From contig MEMA01000023.1 in assembly GCA_001767835.1 (NCBI GenBank), positions 1-41,941 of the forward strand: 41,941 nt of DNA, given 5' to 3'. Under the pieces are notes generated by a model that worked only from the letters and a program-made list of their open reading frames with translations, did no database searches and had not been told where the DNA came from. The position numbers and the translations under genes are program-made. This DNA is from Alphaproteobacteria bacterium GWC2_42_16. GTDB lineage: Bacteria > Pseudomonadota > Alphaproteobacteria > UBA9655. Of this stretch, positions 1 through 8,401 are shown one piece after another; position 1 is the stretch's first letter, and each line of letters opens with the position of its first letter.

Positions 1-422
1 CTTCGAGCGGTCGAAGTATTCTAGGAGATCTTCATTTTATGTAAAACTCTTTGAGTCCTCCAGCATAGCTGGAGGCTTAGCATCTGGGATAGTTAAAAAA
101 GTCTAAACTTCTATAACTATTTTGAGAAGGCTCAGCATACCTCCACGTTCACTTTTCTATTTGACCTCCTAATACTAAATGTCAATAACACATAAAGATG
201 ACCGACTTCCTAATACTAAATAGTCGTTATATGATTTTTATGGTATATTAAGGCATCAAGCTAGAGGAGTGCCTATGGGTAAACGGAAGCATGATTTTTC
301 AGAGGAAGAATAATATCGTTTTATAACCGACCGCCCGAAAAAAATTTAAAAAAGGGTGTAAAGAAGAAACCCCATGGTCTCAATTTATAAATGTTTTTTA
401 TTCAAAATGCTATTAAATTAAC
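1..422. other. Non-coding stretch with short repeats
   Basis: No convincing gene is seen. The stretch holds a perfect 8-bp hairpin with a 3-nt loop (57-75), a 14-bp direct repeat TCCTAATACTAAAT at 167-180 and again at 208-221, and a 12-codon reading frame at 275-313 that has a GAGGAG-like ribosome binding site and starts MGKRKHDFSEEE before a stop. That peptide resembles the first residues of some IS3-type transposases, so it may be a scrap of an insertion sequence. This last point is a weak inference. The region downstream of lptD (314-422) is AT-rich and I see no clear terminator in it. Confidence 0.5.
57..75. repeat. Perfect hairpin, 8-bp stem, ATA loop
   Basis: CCTCCAGC (57-64), loop ATA, GCTGGAGG (68-75). 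No T-run follows on either side, so a Rho-independent terminator is not well supported. It is one of several perfect palindromes with 3-nt loops in the window. Confidence 0.6.
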
Positions 423-2660
423 CTATGGCGTGTAAGGGGTATCAGATTTCTCACCAAATACGCCCTGATTAAGATCAAGTGAATAATTAAAGTCACCCAC
501 ATTTTTAAGAAAGAGTGTCATAAGAAGCGTCGTGTTTGGTCGTACATCTCGATCCCTATAGTATTGACGAGAAATAGTCAGACCCAAACCGAAACACTCA
601 TCACGATAAATCGCCCCAATTCCACGCATGAGAGGTCCTCCTCCATCCGCTTTGTTGACTAAATTTTCTCTCATTTGACCTACAAGAGACCAGTATTTGG
701 TGATTTGAGAGGTTAAGGTTAAGGCAATCTGGTTAAAATCTTTGTTATTTGCAGTTGAGGTTTTGTCAAGAAAAACATAATTCGCAGCAAGTTTAGCGAT
801 GGCTGGACCTATGGCACCTCCTGCTTCTGAGACCCGTACTTTTAAACTTTTCTGATCAATGCGAAAACGATAGTTAACATCAAACCATGAAAATGGACTT
901 GCCATAATACGACCGACATAATCCGAGGGGCGCCGCCCAAAACCTTGAATCAAGTCAAGCCGACTGGGCTTAGACAATGAATAACTTTGGCCAAGAAAGG
1001 CACTGACGTCACCAAATTGTTTGCCTGTTGAGAGAACCTCACCTCCATAGATGGCCCTACTTCCCGTATCAATACGATCATAGCCTGGGTAACGGTCAGG
1101 ACTAAAGAGATTTGTATCATTTAATTCAAAATCCTTACTATCCTCGTCGGGAATACGGCTTGATTTTACCCCTATGGATTTATCGGGAGCACCAATCAAT
1201 TCTCCAACGGGCTGGACAATGTAATTTTGGTCACACAACCAGTTGAAAAATGGCCACTTAAAATTCAGCCCAGCTTGAGGAAAGAAGCGGCCACCTCCTC
1301 TTTTTTGATCAGTTGGGGGGCGACCTTGTTTTCCGTCTTCTACAGCATATAAATCGCCTCGCACAGTACCAAATGCTGAAAAAACTTGGCCAAATGGAGC
1401 AATATAGGGGCGCCTCCAATCAGCTTGGCCAATTCCTCTTCGCATTTTAAGACCCGTGGCTCGGTAAAGATTTAAGAAGTTCCCATCAAAATTAAAACGT
1501 CCTCCTAAAGGATCTACAGCTGAATAGGCATTGTATTCTAAATAAGGGAGAGGAGCTGCAATGCGCTTTTGCACGTCAGCATTCTGAAGCCCCTGGAAAT
1601 TATAAACTTTTGCAGCTGCAAAATCTCGCTGACTAACAAACCCTTCTAAGATTCCTTCAGATGTAAGGTTAGGTTCATTACGCCATCCTGAAATATTAAA
1701 CTTTTTGAAATACGTTTTATCACTCACATACCCGCCATTAGCTCTAATCCGCCACTCTTCATTGAGATTAAATTTTCCATCTCCAAAGGCATGGCCTCGC
1801 CTTTTAGGGAGTCTAAAATTACCCGCTTTCTCAGCAATCTTATCTTTGCTCGTCTTTTTATAATCAACAAGACTTCCTTCGGCTTTCAGCGCTCCAAACC
1901 CAAACGCTTGTCGATACTGCCCAAAAACAACGGGATTTTGTCGCGAGTAAAAGATAGGATCAATGGTCATGTCAATATCATCTGACAGGGCTATAAAATA
2001 GGGCACCTCCATTCCTGCTCCAAAAATTGTGTTATATTGGGGTCTTGGAATCAAGAAACCACTTCGACGCTCCAGCGGTTGCGTCGCATAAGGAATGTAT
2101 AGGAGGGGAACATCTAGAAACCGAAACTGGGCATCTGTAAAGTGAATATTCTTATTTTCATTATCCTTAACAGCACGCCGAGCATTGAGTTGCCATGTGG
2201 GATGCTGATCCCCACATAAATCGCAAGGAGTGTAAACCGCGTTATCCAGCTCTTCCCGATCTTCAAATTTGCGGCCTTCAACAGCGACGAGTTTCGTATC
2301 ATCTTCTAAAAGAGCACGAAGCTGGAGGATGACCCCTTCCTTCAAGTTTCCTGTAAGTTCTAAATATTCAACAAACTCAACATCCCCATTTTCTTGGCGC
2401 AACCGTACATTGCCCGATGCGGTTACAATATCTAAGCTTTCATTATAGGTAACATAATCAGCTTCTAAGACATTCCCTTCATGTTGGAATTCGACATTCC
2501 CTTTCAAAATTAAAATGCCCAAATCACGATCATAGGTTTGAGTATCCGCATAATAAAGAACGGGTTGCTCATCACTTTCTAAAAAACCAACTTGCGCCTG
2601 GAGAGAGGTGGACAATAGGCTGATTAAAAAGAAAAAAGACGATATTTTTTTGGGACTCAT
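423..2660 (-). CDS. lptD: LPS-assembly outer-membrane protein LptD
   Basis: LptD, with LptE, inserts lipopolysaccharide into the outer leaflet of the outer membrane. The 745-aa product begins with a signal peptide (MSPKKISSFFFLISLL...LQAQ). An OstA/LptA-like beta-jellyroll follows at roughly residues 35-140 (ADTQTYDRDLGILILKG, NVRLRQENGDVEF), then the conserved LptD stretch with IPYATQPLERRSGFL near residue 190 and the long C-terminal beta-barrel. Cysteines are visible at CDLC (about 147-150), WLCDQ and DECFGLG; in other LptD proteins N- and C-terminal cysteines form interdomain disulfides, but this spacing differs from E. coli. The start lies only 2 bp after the lptG stop, so lptF-lptG-lptD is read as one operon. 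No LptE gene is recognisable in the window. Confidence 0.93.
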   Translation of the reverse strand: MSPKKISSFFFLISLLSTSLQAQVGFLESDEQPVLYYADTQTYDRDLGILILKGNVEFQHEGNVLEADYVTYNESLDIVTASGNVRLRQENGDVEFVEYLELTGNLKEGVILQLRALLEDDTKLVAVEGRKFEDREELDNAVYTPCDLCGDQHPTWQLNARRAVKDNENKNIHFTDAQFRFLDVPLLYIPYATQPLERRSGFLIPRPQYNTIFGAGMEVPYFIALSDDIDMTIDPIFYSRQNPVVFGQYRQAFGFGALKAEGSLVDYKKTSKDKIAEKAGNFRLPKRRGHAFGDGKFNLNEEWRIRANGGYVSDKTYFKKFNISGWRNEPNLTSEGILEGFVSQRDFAAAKVYNFQGLQNADVQKRIAAPLPYLEYNAYSAVDPLGGRFNFDGNFLNLYRATGLKMRRGIGQADWRRPYIAPFGQVFSAFGTVRGDLYAVEDGKQGRPPTDQKRGGGRFFPQAGLNFKWPFFNWLCDQNYIVQPVGELIGAPDKSIGVKSSRIPDEDSKDFELNDTNLFSPDRYPGYDRIDTGSRAIYGGEVLSTGKQFGDVSAFLGQSYSLSKPSRLDLIQGFGRRPSDYVGRIMASPFSWFDVNYRFRIDQKSLKVRVSEAGGAIGPAIAKLAANYVFLDKTSTANNKDFNQIALTLTSQITKYWSLVGQMRENLVNKADGGGPLMRGIGAIYRDECFGLGLTISRQYYRDRDVRPNTTLLMTLFLKNVGDFNYSLDLNQGVFGEKSDTPYTP

Positions 2661-2662
2661 TT

Positions 2663-3754
2663 TTACCCGTCTTCTTGATTAAATAATATAACGGATCCTA
2701 CCATAGCCGTAATAACCGGAGGAAGCCAAGCAGCAATTATGGGGGGTAAAACCCCTGATGCCCCCATTGCAAAAGTCATATCTTTAAAGAAGTATAAGAA
2801 AAAGCCTGCAAGCAGGCCAAGCAAAATAAAAAAGACAGTTTTCCCTTGGCGGAGAGGACGACAGGAAAAGGCTGCAGCAAGAAGAACCATAAAGCCAAGC
2901 CAAAAGACGCTCGCTATCATAGAATACCAAGACATTTGATATTTAAGGATTTGAAGGCCAGCGGCATCCAAGAGAGACATATAGGCGGGCAACTTCCAAA
3001 AAGAAAAGATTGACCGATTTACTTGCAAGCCCTCAATTTTCTTTTTTGTAAGTGTGGTTGCCATCTTCTTTTCAGCAAAAGATTCCGCCACCTTTCCTGC
3101 AACTAAATCCCAACCATCCCTTAAATAAAGCTGGCCCTTATAAATACGCCCCGTTTTTGCATCAATCCGTTCAACAAACTCATTGCTTTGAGAGGTGATA
3201 ATAATATTTAAATCTTTGAATTCTAATTTTTTCAAATCCACCTTACTGGTTCTATAAATCTTTAGGTTCGAATCAACTTTTTCACTAAACCACAAGCCAG
3301 TTGAAGAAATTTTGATGTCCTCTTTATGTCTGGATAGATAATGCTTCTCTAATTTTTCATATCTTTCTTGAAAAGCAGAGGAGAGAGGATTAAAGCCCGC
3401 AAGGTCAATAAACCCAATGAGAAGCGCCGTAAGGGATACGGGAACAATGATACGCCATAAAGAAACACCACTGGAGCGAATGATAATAAGTTCATTGGCC
3501 CTATTTAAACGCCAAAACACAAAAAGAGCAGCGATTAACACGACAAAGGGCAATGCTTGCTCTAAAAACTGAGGGGCACGAAGAAGAACCATACTCAATT
3601 TTATTCCTAGATCAACCTCCTTTGACCCAGCACGTCTTTGAATCTCTGCAAAATCAAAAAGAACAATAATAGTAAATAAACAGAAGAAAGTTCCTCCAAA
3701 ACTTAAGAGAAAACTCCGACTGGCATACCGAGCCAGAATGTTCCACAGGTTCAT
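2663..3754 (-). CDS. lptG: LPS export ABC transporter permease LptG
   Basis: LptG is one of the two inner-membrane permeases that, with LptF and the ATPase LptB, pull LPS out of the inner membrane and push it onto the periplasmic bridge. I place the start at MNLWNILARYASRSFLL (363 aa): its ATG overlaps the lptF stop in an ATGA arrangement and a GGAG lies 9 nt upstream on the minus strand. An upstream ATG at 3820 is possible but would need a 22-residue overlap with lptF. The order is YjgP/YjgQ-like: one N-terminal TM, two TMs near residues 35-115 (FLEQALPFVVLIAALFVFWRL), a periplasmic jellyroll, then three C-terminal TMs (MVLLAAAFSCRPLRQGK, FILLGLLAGFFLYFF, VITAMVGSVILF). Confidence 0.9.
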   Translation of the reverse strand: MNLWNILARYASRSFLLSFGGTFFCLFTIIVLFDFAEIQRRAGSKEVDLGIKLSMVLLRAPQFLEQALPFVVLIAALFVFWRLNRANELIIIRSSGVSLWRIIVPVSLTALLIGFIDLAGFNPLSSAFQERYEKLEKHYLSRHKEDIKISSTGLWFSEKVDSNLKIYRTSKVDLKKLEFKDLNIIITSQSNEFVERIDAKTGRIYKGQLYLRDGWDLVAGKVAESFAEKKMATTLTKKKIEGLQVNRSIFSFWKLPAYMSLLDAAGLQILKYQMSWYSMIASVFWLGFMVLLAAAFSCRPLRQGKTVFFILLGLLAGFFLYFFKDMTFAMGASGVLPPIIAAWLPPVITAMVGSVILFNQEDG

Positions 3755-4878
3755 GCAGCTTTTCTCCAACTCAAACTTTTCGGGAAACGACTCCCCCAGG
3801 AGGTCAAAGCAAGGAGACATGTCGCGATGGTTAAAAGAATGATTCCATAAGAAAGAGGAATAAATAGGTGAACATATTTAAGTGTATGAAGAAAAACTAA
3901 GGCACAAACTTCTAACAAACTGGCAATCAAACAGGGAACCAAAATCCTGAATGTTCTTTCCTTACGATTAAAATGCCCCAAAATCATAAAACAAACTCCT
4001 AAAAGGGCAAACGCCAGGGCATAAAGTGGGGAGAGAAGACGTTGATGCGCGGCTGAGAAAAATTCCAACTTTGTTCTAATATTCAATTCTTCTTTCGGGT
4101 TAAAAAGGTCCCCAATTGACCGTTCATAGGCTTTTAAAAACCGCTCACCTTTTGGTTCCCCACTTTCCTTTTCCTTTGCTTCAAGCGTGTACCGGTCAAA
4201 ATATAAAACAGAAGGCTTTCTTGTTGTTAAATCTTGCTCCTGTCGATTGCCATTAATTAAATGGATTCGCCCTCCCTTATCCTTATCAAGGATAATACCC
4301 TTCTCAGCCATAAAAATTGTGGGATTTTCACCTTTCACACCCTCATAAATTAAAATTCCTAAAAAGTTTCCTTGAGCATCTTGCCTTTTCGTATACACCG
4401 TATACCGCCCAAAGGTATTAAATTGCCCAACTTGCACCAAACTAATTAAGGACTTTTCTCTTAAGGATGTGGAAATATCTCTATATTTTCGAAAAGAAAG
4501 AGGCAATAAATATAGAGAAACGACATAAACAATCAAAGTAAAAACAACCCCTAACGCAAAAACAGGTTTTGCTAACTGCCAATAGCTTAAACCCGCCGAT
4601 TGCATCACCACAAGCTCATGGTCTGCAATAAGCTTGTTAAAGATAAACAAAACGGCGATGAGAACCGCTATAGGGGCAATAATAACAACGAGGTTGGGAA
4701 AAAGATAAAGAATCATTTGGAAGAAAAGGAGCAAAGACACCCCCTTATTGGCAATATAATCAATATACCGAATGGATTGAGCCAGCCACATAATTGTCGT
4801 CAAGGCCAGAGTCACAAAAAGAGCCGTGAAAAAGAGTTGTCCAAAGAGATAACGAGAAAGTCTGGTCATAGCACTCAT
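3751..4878 (-). CDS. lptF: LPS export ABC transporter permease LptF
   Basis: Partner permease of LptG in the LptB2FG LPS extractor. The 375-aa product has the YjgP/YjgQ layout: TM near residues 12-35 (LFGQLFFTALFVTLALTTIMW), a pair at about 45-120 (FPNLVVIIAPIAVLIAVLFIFNKL), a central periplasmic domain, and three C-terminal TMs (LYALAFALLGVCFMILGHFNR, LIASLLEVCALVFLHTL, LSYGIILLTIATCLLAL). It is the first gene of lptF-lptG-lptD and is divergent from surA over a 129-bp gap. Two close starts (M1 and M4) are possible; neither has a strong ribosome binding site, so the first is kept. Confidence 0.92.
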   Translation of the reverse strand: MSAMTRLSRYLFGQLFFTALFVTLALTTIMWLAQSIRYIDYIANKGVSLLLFFQMILYLFPNLVVIIAPIAVLIAVLFIFNKLIADHELVVMQSAGLSYWQLAKPVFALGVVFTLIVYVVSLYLLPLSFRKYRDISTSLREKSLISLVQVGQFNTFGRYTVYTKRQDAQGNFLGILIYEGVKGENPTIFMAEKGIILDKDKGGRIHLINGNRQEQDLTTRKPSVLYFDRYTLEAKEKESGEPKGERFLKAYERSIGDLFNPKEELNIRTKLEFFSAAHQRLLSPLYALAFALLGVCFMILGHFNRKERTFRILVPCLIASLLEVCALVFLHTLKYVHLFIPLSYGIILLTIATCLLALTSWGSRFPKSLSWRKAA

Positions 4879-4885
4879 AAAATTA

Positions 4886-4932
4886 ATCTTGAATAGGGTG
4901 ACAATCCTTCATATTGGAAAAAAATTCAAGAT
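4886..4932. promoter_or_regulatory. Inverted repeat in the lptF/surA divergent promoter region
   Basis: ATCTTGAAT (4886-4894) and ATTCAAGAT (4924-4932) are exact reverse complements separated by 29 bp, in the gap between the divergent lptF and surA genes. It could be a regulator binding site for both envelope operons. No -35/-10 pair is clear enough to call on either strand. Confidence 0.3.
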
Positions 4933-5007
4933 CCAAAGACAACTATTTCCTTAAAGAAAAAGACGTTCTATAGTGTCCCCACTTTCTAAACTGATAGGGA
5001 AAGAGAA

Positions 5008-6318
5008 ATGCGTTGTTTACTTATTTTATTACTTAGCCTTTTTATTCATACCTGCCCTCTTCATGCAGCGCAACCTGCATCATCAAGTCGCATTGCCGCT
5101 GTTGTTAATAAGAGCGTAATTACCAAGGCTGACTTAACAAATCGTCTGCGCTTTGCAGCGATTAGCTCAAGCTTAGAACCTACGTCAGAAAATTTAGAGC
5201 GCATGCAGGATCAAATGTTGCGTGTGATGATTGATGAGGCTCTTCAACTTGAGTTAGGGAAAATGTACGGCCTCGAAATAAAGAAAGAACACATAGATGC
5301 AACCATCAAGGATATTGAACAAAGCAATGGTATGCCAGAAGGGGGTATCGCAAAAATCTTAAATGACAATTCTATTCCCTTGAAAACCTTTGAGGATCAA
5401 ATCAAAGCTCAGCTTGTATGGATGGTCTATATACAAGAAAAATATCCCTTGAAATCCTTAGAAGACCAAGTCGGTCGGAAGCAAACGGCAGAAGGTCTTC
5501 CCTCTCTCCAGGTCGCCGACTGGGAGATTGATCAAGAGCTTAAACTTTTACAAGAAAAAGAGGGTAAAACCCAATATCACTTAGCCGAAATTGTTTTGCC
5601 TTGTGACACGGCAGCTCAAGAGCAAAACGCAAAAGAAACCCTGAATAATCTTGTGAAAGAATTACAGAAGGGAGCAAATTTTGCGGCCCTTGCTCAACAA
5701 TTTTCCCAATCTCCTACTTCTTCACAAGGAGGAGACATGGGCTGGTTAACGGAGGATCAACTAGAGCCTGAAGTCCGAGAGGCTCTTTCCACCATTACGC
5801 CGGGCCAACTTTCGGATCCCCTCCGAATATCACAGGGCTATGCTTTGGTTGCCTATATTGAGCGAAAGCTCCCCAATAAGGAAGGGGAGCTCCTTTTAAC
5901 CATTGATCAAGTGCTCTTGCCCTTCCCACAAAACGTCACAGAAGAGCGTGCCTATGAAATCATGCAGGTGGCAGAAGGTATTTCTCGCTCAGCCAAAAAC
6001 TGCCATGCCCTCGATAAACTTACAAAACAAAAGTTTCCCACAGCAGCAATTCGCCTTATTCGCGGCGAACCTATGAATTCCTTCCCAGAGGAACTGCAAA
6101 AGGTGGTGACACCCCTCGAAATCAATCAGCCTTCACCCCCTCTTCTCACTCAGGATGGAGCTCTCCTTCTCATGGTTTGCGAACGAAAAACACACAAAGC
6201 AATGGAATTTACACGAGAAGATGCCCGCGCAAATCTTGTGGCGCGCAAGCATAACCTCCTTGCGCGTCGCGAACTGCGGGATTTAAAGCGTCATGCCTTC
6301 ATCGAGATACGGATGTGA
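5008..6318 (+). CDS. surA: Periplasmic peptidyl-prolyl isomerase/chaperone SurA
   Basis: SurA escorts unfolded outer-membrane proteins through the periplasm, including LptD. The 436-aa product starts with a signal peptide (MRCLLILLLSLFIHTCPLHAA). A SurA N-terminal domain follows (IAAVVNKSVITKADLTNRL, residues 29-47). One clear PPIC parvulin domain lies at about residues 190-290, with the usual QFSQSPTSSQGGDMGWL, LEPEVREAL and GYALVAYIERK. The second parvulin region at 290-400 is degenerate (LTIDQVLLPFPQN). The ribosome binding site is GGGAAAGAGAA directly before the ATG. Neighbours are ksgA 7 bp downstream and divergent lptF upstream; in most alphaproteobacteria lptD, surA, pdxA and ksgA run in one direction. 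Confidence 0.9.
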   Translation: MRCLLILLLSLFIHTCPLHAAQPASSSRIAAVVNKSVITKADLTNRLRFAAISSSLEPTSENLERMQDQMLRVMIDEALQLELGKMYGLEIKKEHIDATIKDIEQSNGMPEGGIAKILNDNSIPLKTFEDQIKAQLVWMVYIQEKYPLKSLEDQVGRKQTAEGLPSLQVADWEIDQELKLLQEKEGKTQYHLAEIVLPCDTAAQEQNAKETLNNLVKELQKGANFAALAQQFSQSPTSSQGGDMGWLTEDQLEPEVREALSTITPGQLSDPLRISQGYALVAYIERKLPNKEGELLLTIDQVLLPFPQNVTEERAYEIMQVAEGISRSAKNCHALDKLTKQKFPTAAIRLIRGEPMNSFPEELQKVVTPLEINQPSPPLLTQDGALLLMVCERKTHKAMEFTREDARANLVARKHNLLARRELRDLKRHAFIEIRM

Positions 6319-6325
6319 AATGTGA

Positions 6326-7150
6326 ATGATACCATTGCGAGAGGCCATCCGCGCCTTAAGGGCCAAGAAGAGCCTAGGACAAAATTTTTTGTGCGATCCA
6401 CATATTCTTCAAAGAATTGTTGAAAGCGCGGCCCCTCTTGAAAATCACGCGGTCATTGAAATTGGCCCGGGGCCTGGGGGCCTTACGCGGGAAATTATAA
6501 AAACCCCCTGTCGAGAATTGATCCTAATTGAACAGGATGAAAGATGCCTGCCCTTTTTAGAGGTGCTCAGAATCCATTTTAAGGGAAGGTTTTCACTTTT
6601 GAATCAAGATGCCCTGACAGTATCTCTTCACACCCTCGGAGATCCGCCCCGAAAGGTCATTGCAAACTTGCCTTATAATGTTTCTGTCCCTCTCCTCATC
6701 AAAATGCTAGAATATATGGATGATTTTGAAAGCTTAACCTTAATGTTTCAAAAGGAAGTAGCAGAACGCTTGACCGCTAAACCTTCCACTCCCAATTATG
6801 GCCGTCTTTCTGTTATGTGCCAATGGAAAGCCAAGGTTCAAAAACTCTTTGATTTACCCCCCGGGGCTTTTACCCCCTCTCCCAAGGTGACATCTACGGT
6901 TCTTCACTTGACACCGCGCTTTCCTAGAGAAGACATCTCATGGGCAGTCCTTGAAAAGGTGACGAAGGCAGCTTTTTCTCACAGGCGCAAAATGCTGAGG
7001 TCGAGTTTAAAGAGCCTCACGCTGAGCCCACTCACTCTTTTAGAAAAAACTCACATTAATCCTGAATCCCGGGCAGAGACCCTGACGGTCCAGGACTTCT
7101 GTCACCTTGCCCAAGAGTATGATAAGCTCATACCTACAATGAAATTATAA
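6326..7150 (+). CDS. ksgA: 16S rRNA (adenine1518/1519-N6) dimethyltransferase
   Basis: RsmA/KsgA dimethylates the two adjacent adenosines in helix 45 of 16S rRNA during late 30S assembly. The 274-aa sequence has all family marks: KKSLGQNFLCDPHIL near residue 14, the SAM-binding VIEIGPGPGGLTREI at about 44-58, the acidic IEQD at 68-71, the catalytic NLPYNVS near residue 114, and the C-terminal FSHRRKMLRSSL. The length is normal. The gene follows surA by 7 bp and precedes nusB by 25 bp, and is probably co-transcribed with both. The pdxA gene that usually lies between surA and ksgA in this class is absent. Confidence 0.96.
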   Translation: MIPLREAIRALRAKKSLGQNFLCDPHILQRIVESAAPLENHAVIEIGPGPGGLTREIIKTPCRELILIEQDERCLPFLEVLRIHFKGRFSLLNQDALTVSLHTLGDPPRKVIANLPYNVSVPLLIKMLEYMDDFESLTLMFQKEVAERLTAKPSTPNYGRLSVMCQWKAKVQKLFDLPPGAFTPSPKVTSTVLHLTPRFPREDISWAVLEKVTKAAFSHRRKMLRSSLKSLTLSPLTLLEKTHINPESRAETLTVQDFCHLAQEYDKLIPTMKL

Positions 7151-7175
7151 ATGCAAGAGAGTATAAGTCAGCAGC

Positions 7176-7637
7176 ATGAGTAAGCGTTTATCATCAAAGC
7201 ATTCTTTTAAGGGACGCAGTTTAAGCCGTTTTGCCTCTGTGCAAGCCCTTTTCCAGATTGAGAAAACTGAGGAACCCGCCTCCACAGTAGTTCTTCAATT
7301 CCTTGAGCATCGCTTTAAGGATAAGGAAAGTGGCCTTTTAAAGGCGGATCGTTCCTTTTTTGTAAAGCTCACGGAAGGGGCATGGGAACTTCACCTAAAA
7401 ACCGATGAGATTGTAAAGAGCCACCTGAAGCCTGATTGGACCCTCGAGCGCATTGAACCTGTCACACGCGCCATTTTTAGAGCTTCCCTCTATGAGCTTC
7501 TTGAAACAAAAACCCCCCCTCCTGTTATCATTGATGAATACCTCAACATTACTCACGCTTTTTTTAATGCTTCAGAAGTGTCTTTTGTGAATGGTATCCT
7601 TAATAAAGTGGCGGGAAAGGTGCACTCTGAGGATTGA
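7176..7637 (+). CDS. nusB: Transcription antitermination factor NusB
   Basis: NusB pairs with NusE (S10) at boxA of nascent rRNA and supports antitermination and rRNA processing. The 153-aa product is an all-helical NusB domain: SRFASVQALFQIEKTE near residues 17-32, RSFFVKLTEGAWE, and the diagnostic C-terminal ILRA/LYELL-like pattern (TRAIFRASLYELLETKTPPPVIIDEYLNI, then SFVNGILNKVAG). The N-terminus is basic (MSKRLSSKHSFKGRSL), as in other alphaproteobacteria. It lies between ksgA and rpe; its neighbourhood with rpe is less usual, as nusB is often next to ribH or thiL. Confidence 0.92.
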   Translation: MSKRLSSKHSFKGRSLSRFASVQALFQIEKTEEPASTVVLQFLEHRFKDKESGLLKADRSFFVKLTEGAWELHLKTDEIVKSHLKPDWTLERIEPVTRAIFRASLYELLETKTPPPVIIDEYLNITHAFFNASEVSFVNGILNKVAGKVHSED

Positions 7638-7719
7638 ACGAAAGTCTAGGCGCTATTATCAATTTGACTCTCTTTTAAGGATCCGTAGAATAAGATAGTA
7701 AATTACGTAACAGGTAGTT

Positions 7720-8385
7720 ATGCGCAAACTCCAAATTTCGCCTTCCCTACTCGCGGCTGACTTTGCGCGCTTAGGGGAAGAAATTAAAGCGGTTGAAGCT
7801 TATGTTGACATGATCCATCTTGATGTGATGGATGGCCATTTTGTGCCTAATATTACCTTTGGCGCCCCTGTAATTGAAAAATTGCGCCCATGGACAGCCC
7901 TTCCATTCGATGTGCATCTTATGATCTCCCCTATTAATTCCTTTATTTCCGATTTCGCCAAGGCAGGAGCCGACATTCTAACGGTTCATCCTGAAGCGGA
8001 TCCCCATATTTATCGTACCCTTCAAGTCATTAAGGATGTGGGTTGCAAGGCGGGCATTTCCCTGAATCCGGGCACCTCTTTAGATCTGATAAAGCCTCTT
8101 ATGCCCATACTCGATCTCATCCTCGTGATGACTGTCAACCCGGGCTTTGGGGGACAAATTTTTATCGAAAGCCAGATTAAAAAAATCCGAGATGTTCGCG
8201 CTCTTATTGATGCGTCAGAGCGAGACATTCTTTTAGAAGTTGATGGAGGGATTTCCCCTTCAACCGCCCCTCTTGTCATTGAAGCAGGGGCTGATATTTT
8301 AGTTGCAGGAAGCGCAATTTTTGCTTTAGGAAATGCCTCCCAGTATGGCAAAAACATCAAGGTTCTACGGGGAGAAAATAGTTAA
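7720..8385 (+). CDS. rpe: Ribulose-phosphate 3-epimerase
   Basis: Interconverts ribulose 5-phosphate and xylulose 5-phosphate in the non-oxidative pentose phosphate pathway. The 221-aa TIM barrel shows the family residues: ISPSLLAADFARLGEE (N-terminus), the metal-binding HLDVMDGHFVPNITFG (His and Asp near residues 34-41), DVHLMI (His near 66), MTVNPGFGGQ with the phosphate loop near 145, and the catalytic EVDGGIS near 175. It is the last plus-strand gene before convergent minus-strand genes; the 82-bp gap to nusB leaves co-transcription open. Confidence 0.95.
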   Translation: MRKLQISPSLLAADFARLGEEIKAVEAYVDMIHLDVMDGHFVPNITFGAPVIEKLRPWTALPFDVHLMISPINSFISDFAKAGADILTVHPEADPHIYRTLQVIKDVGCKAGISLNPGTSLDLIKPLMPILDLILVMTVNPGFGGQIFIESQIKKIRDVRALIDASERDILLEVDGGISPSTAPLVIEAGADILVAGSAIFALGNASQYGKNIKVLRGENS

Positions 8386-8401
8386 AAAGCTTTTGCCTTT
8401 C

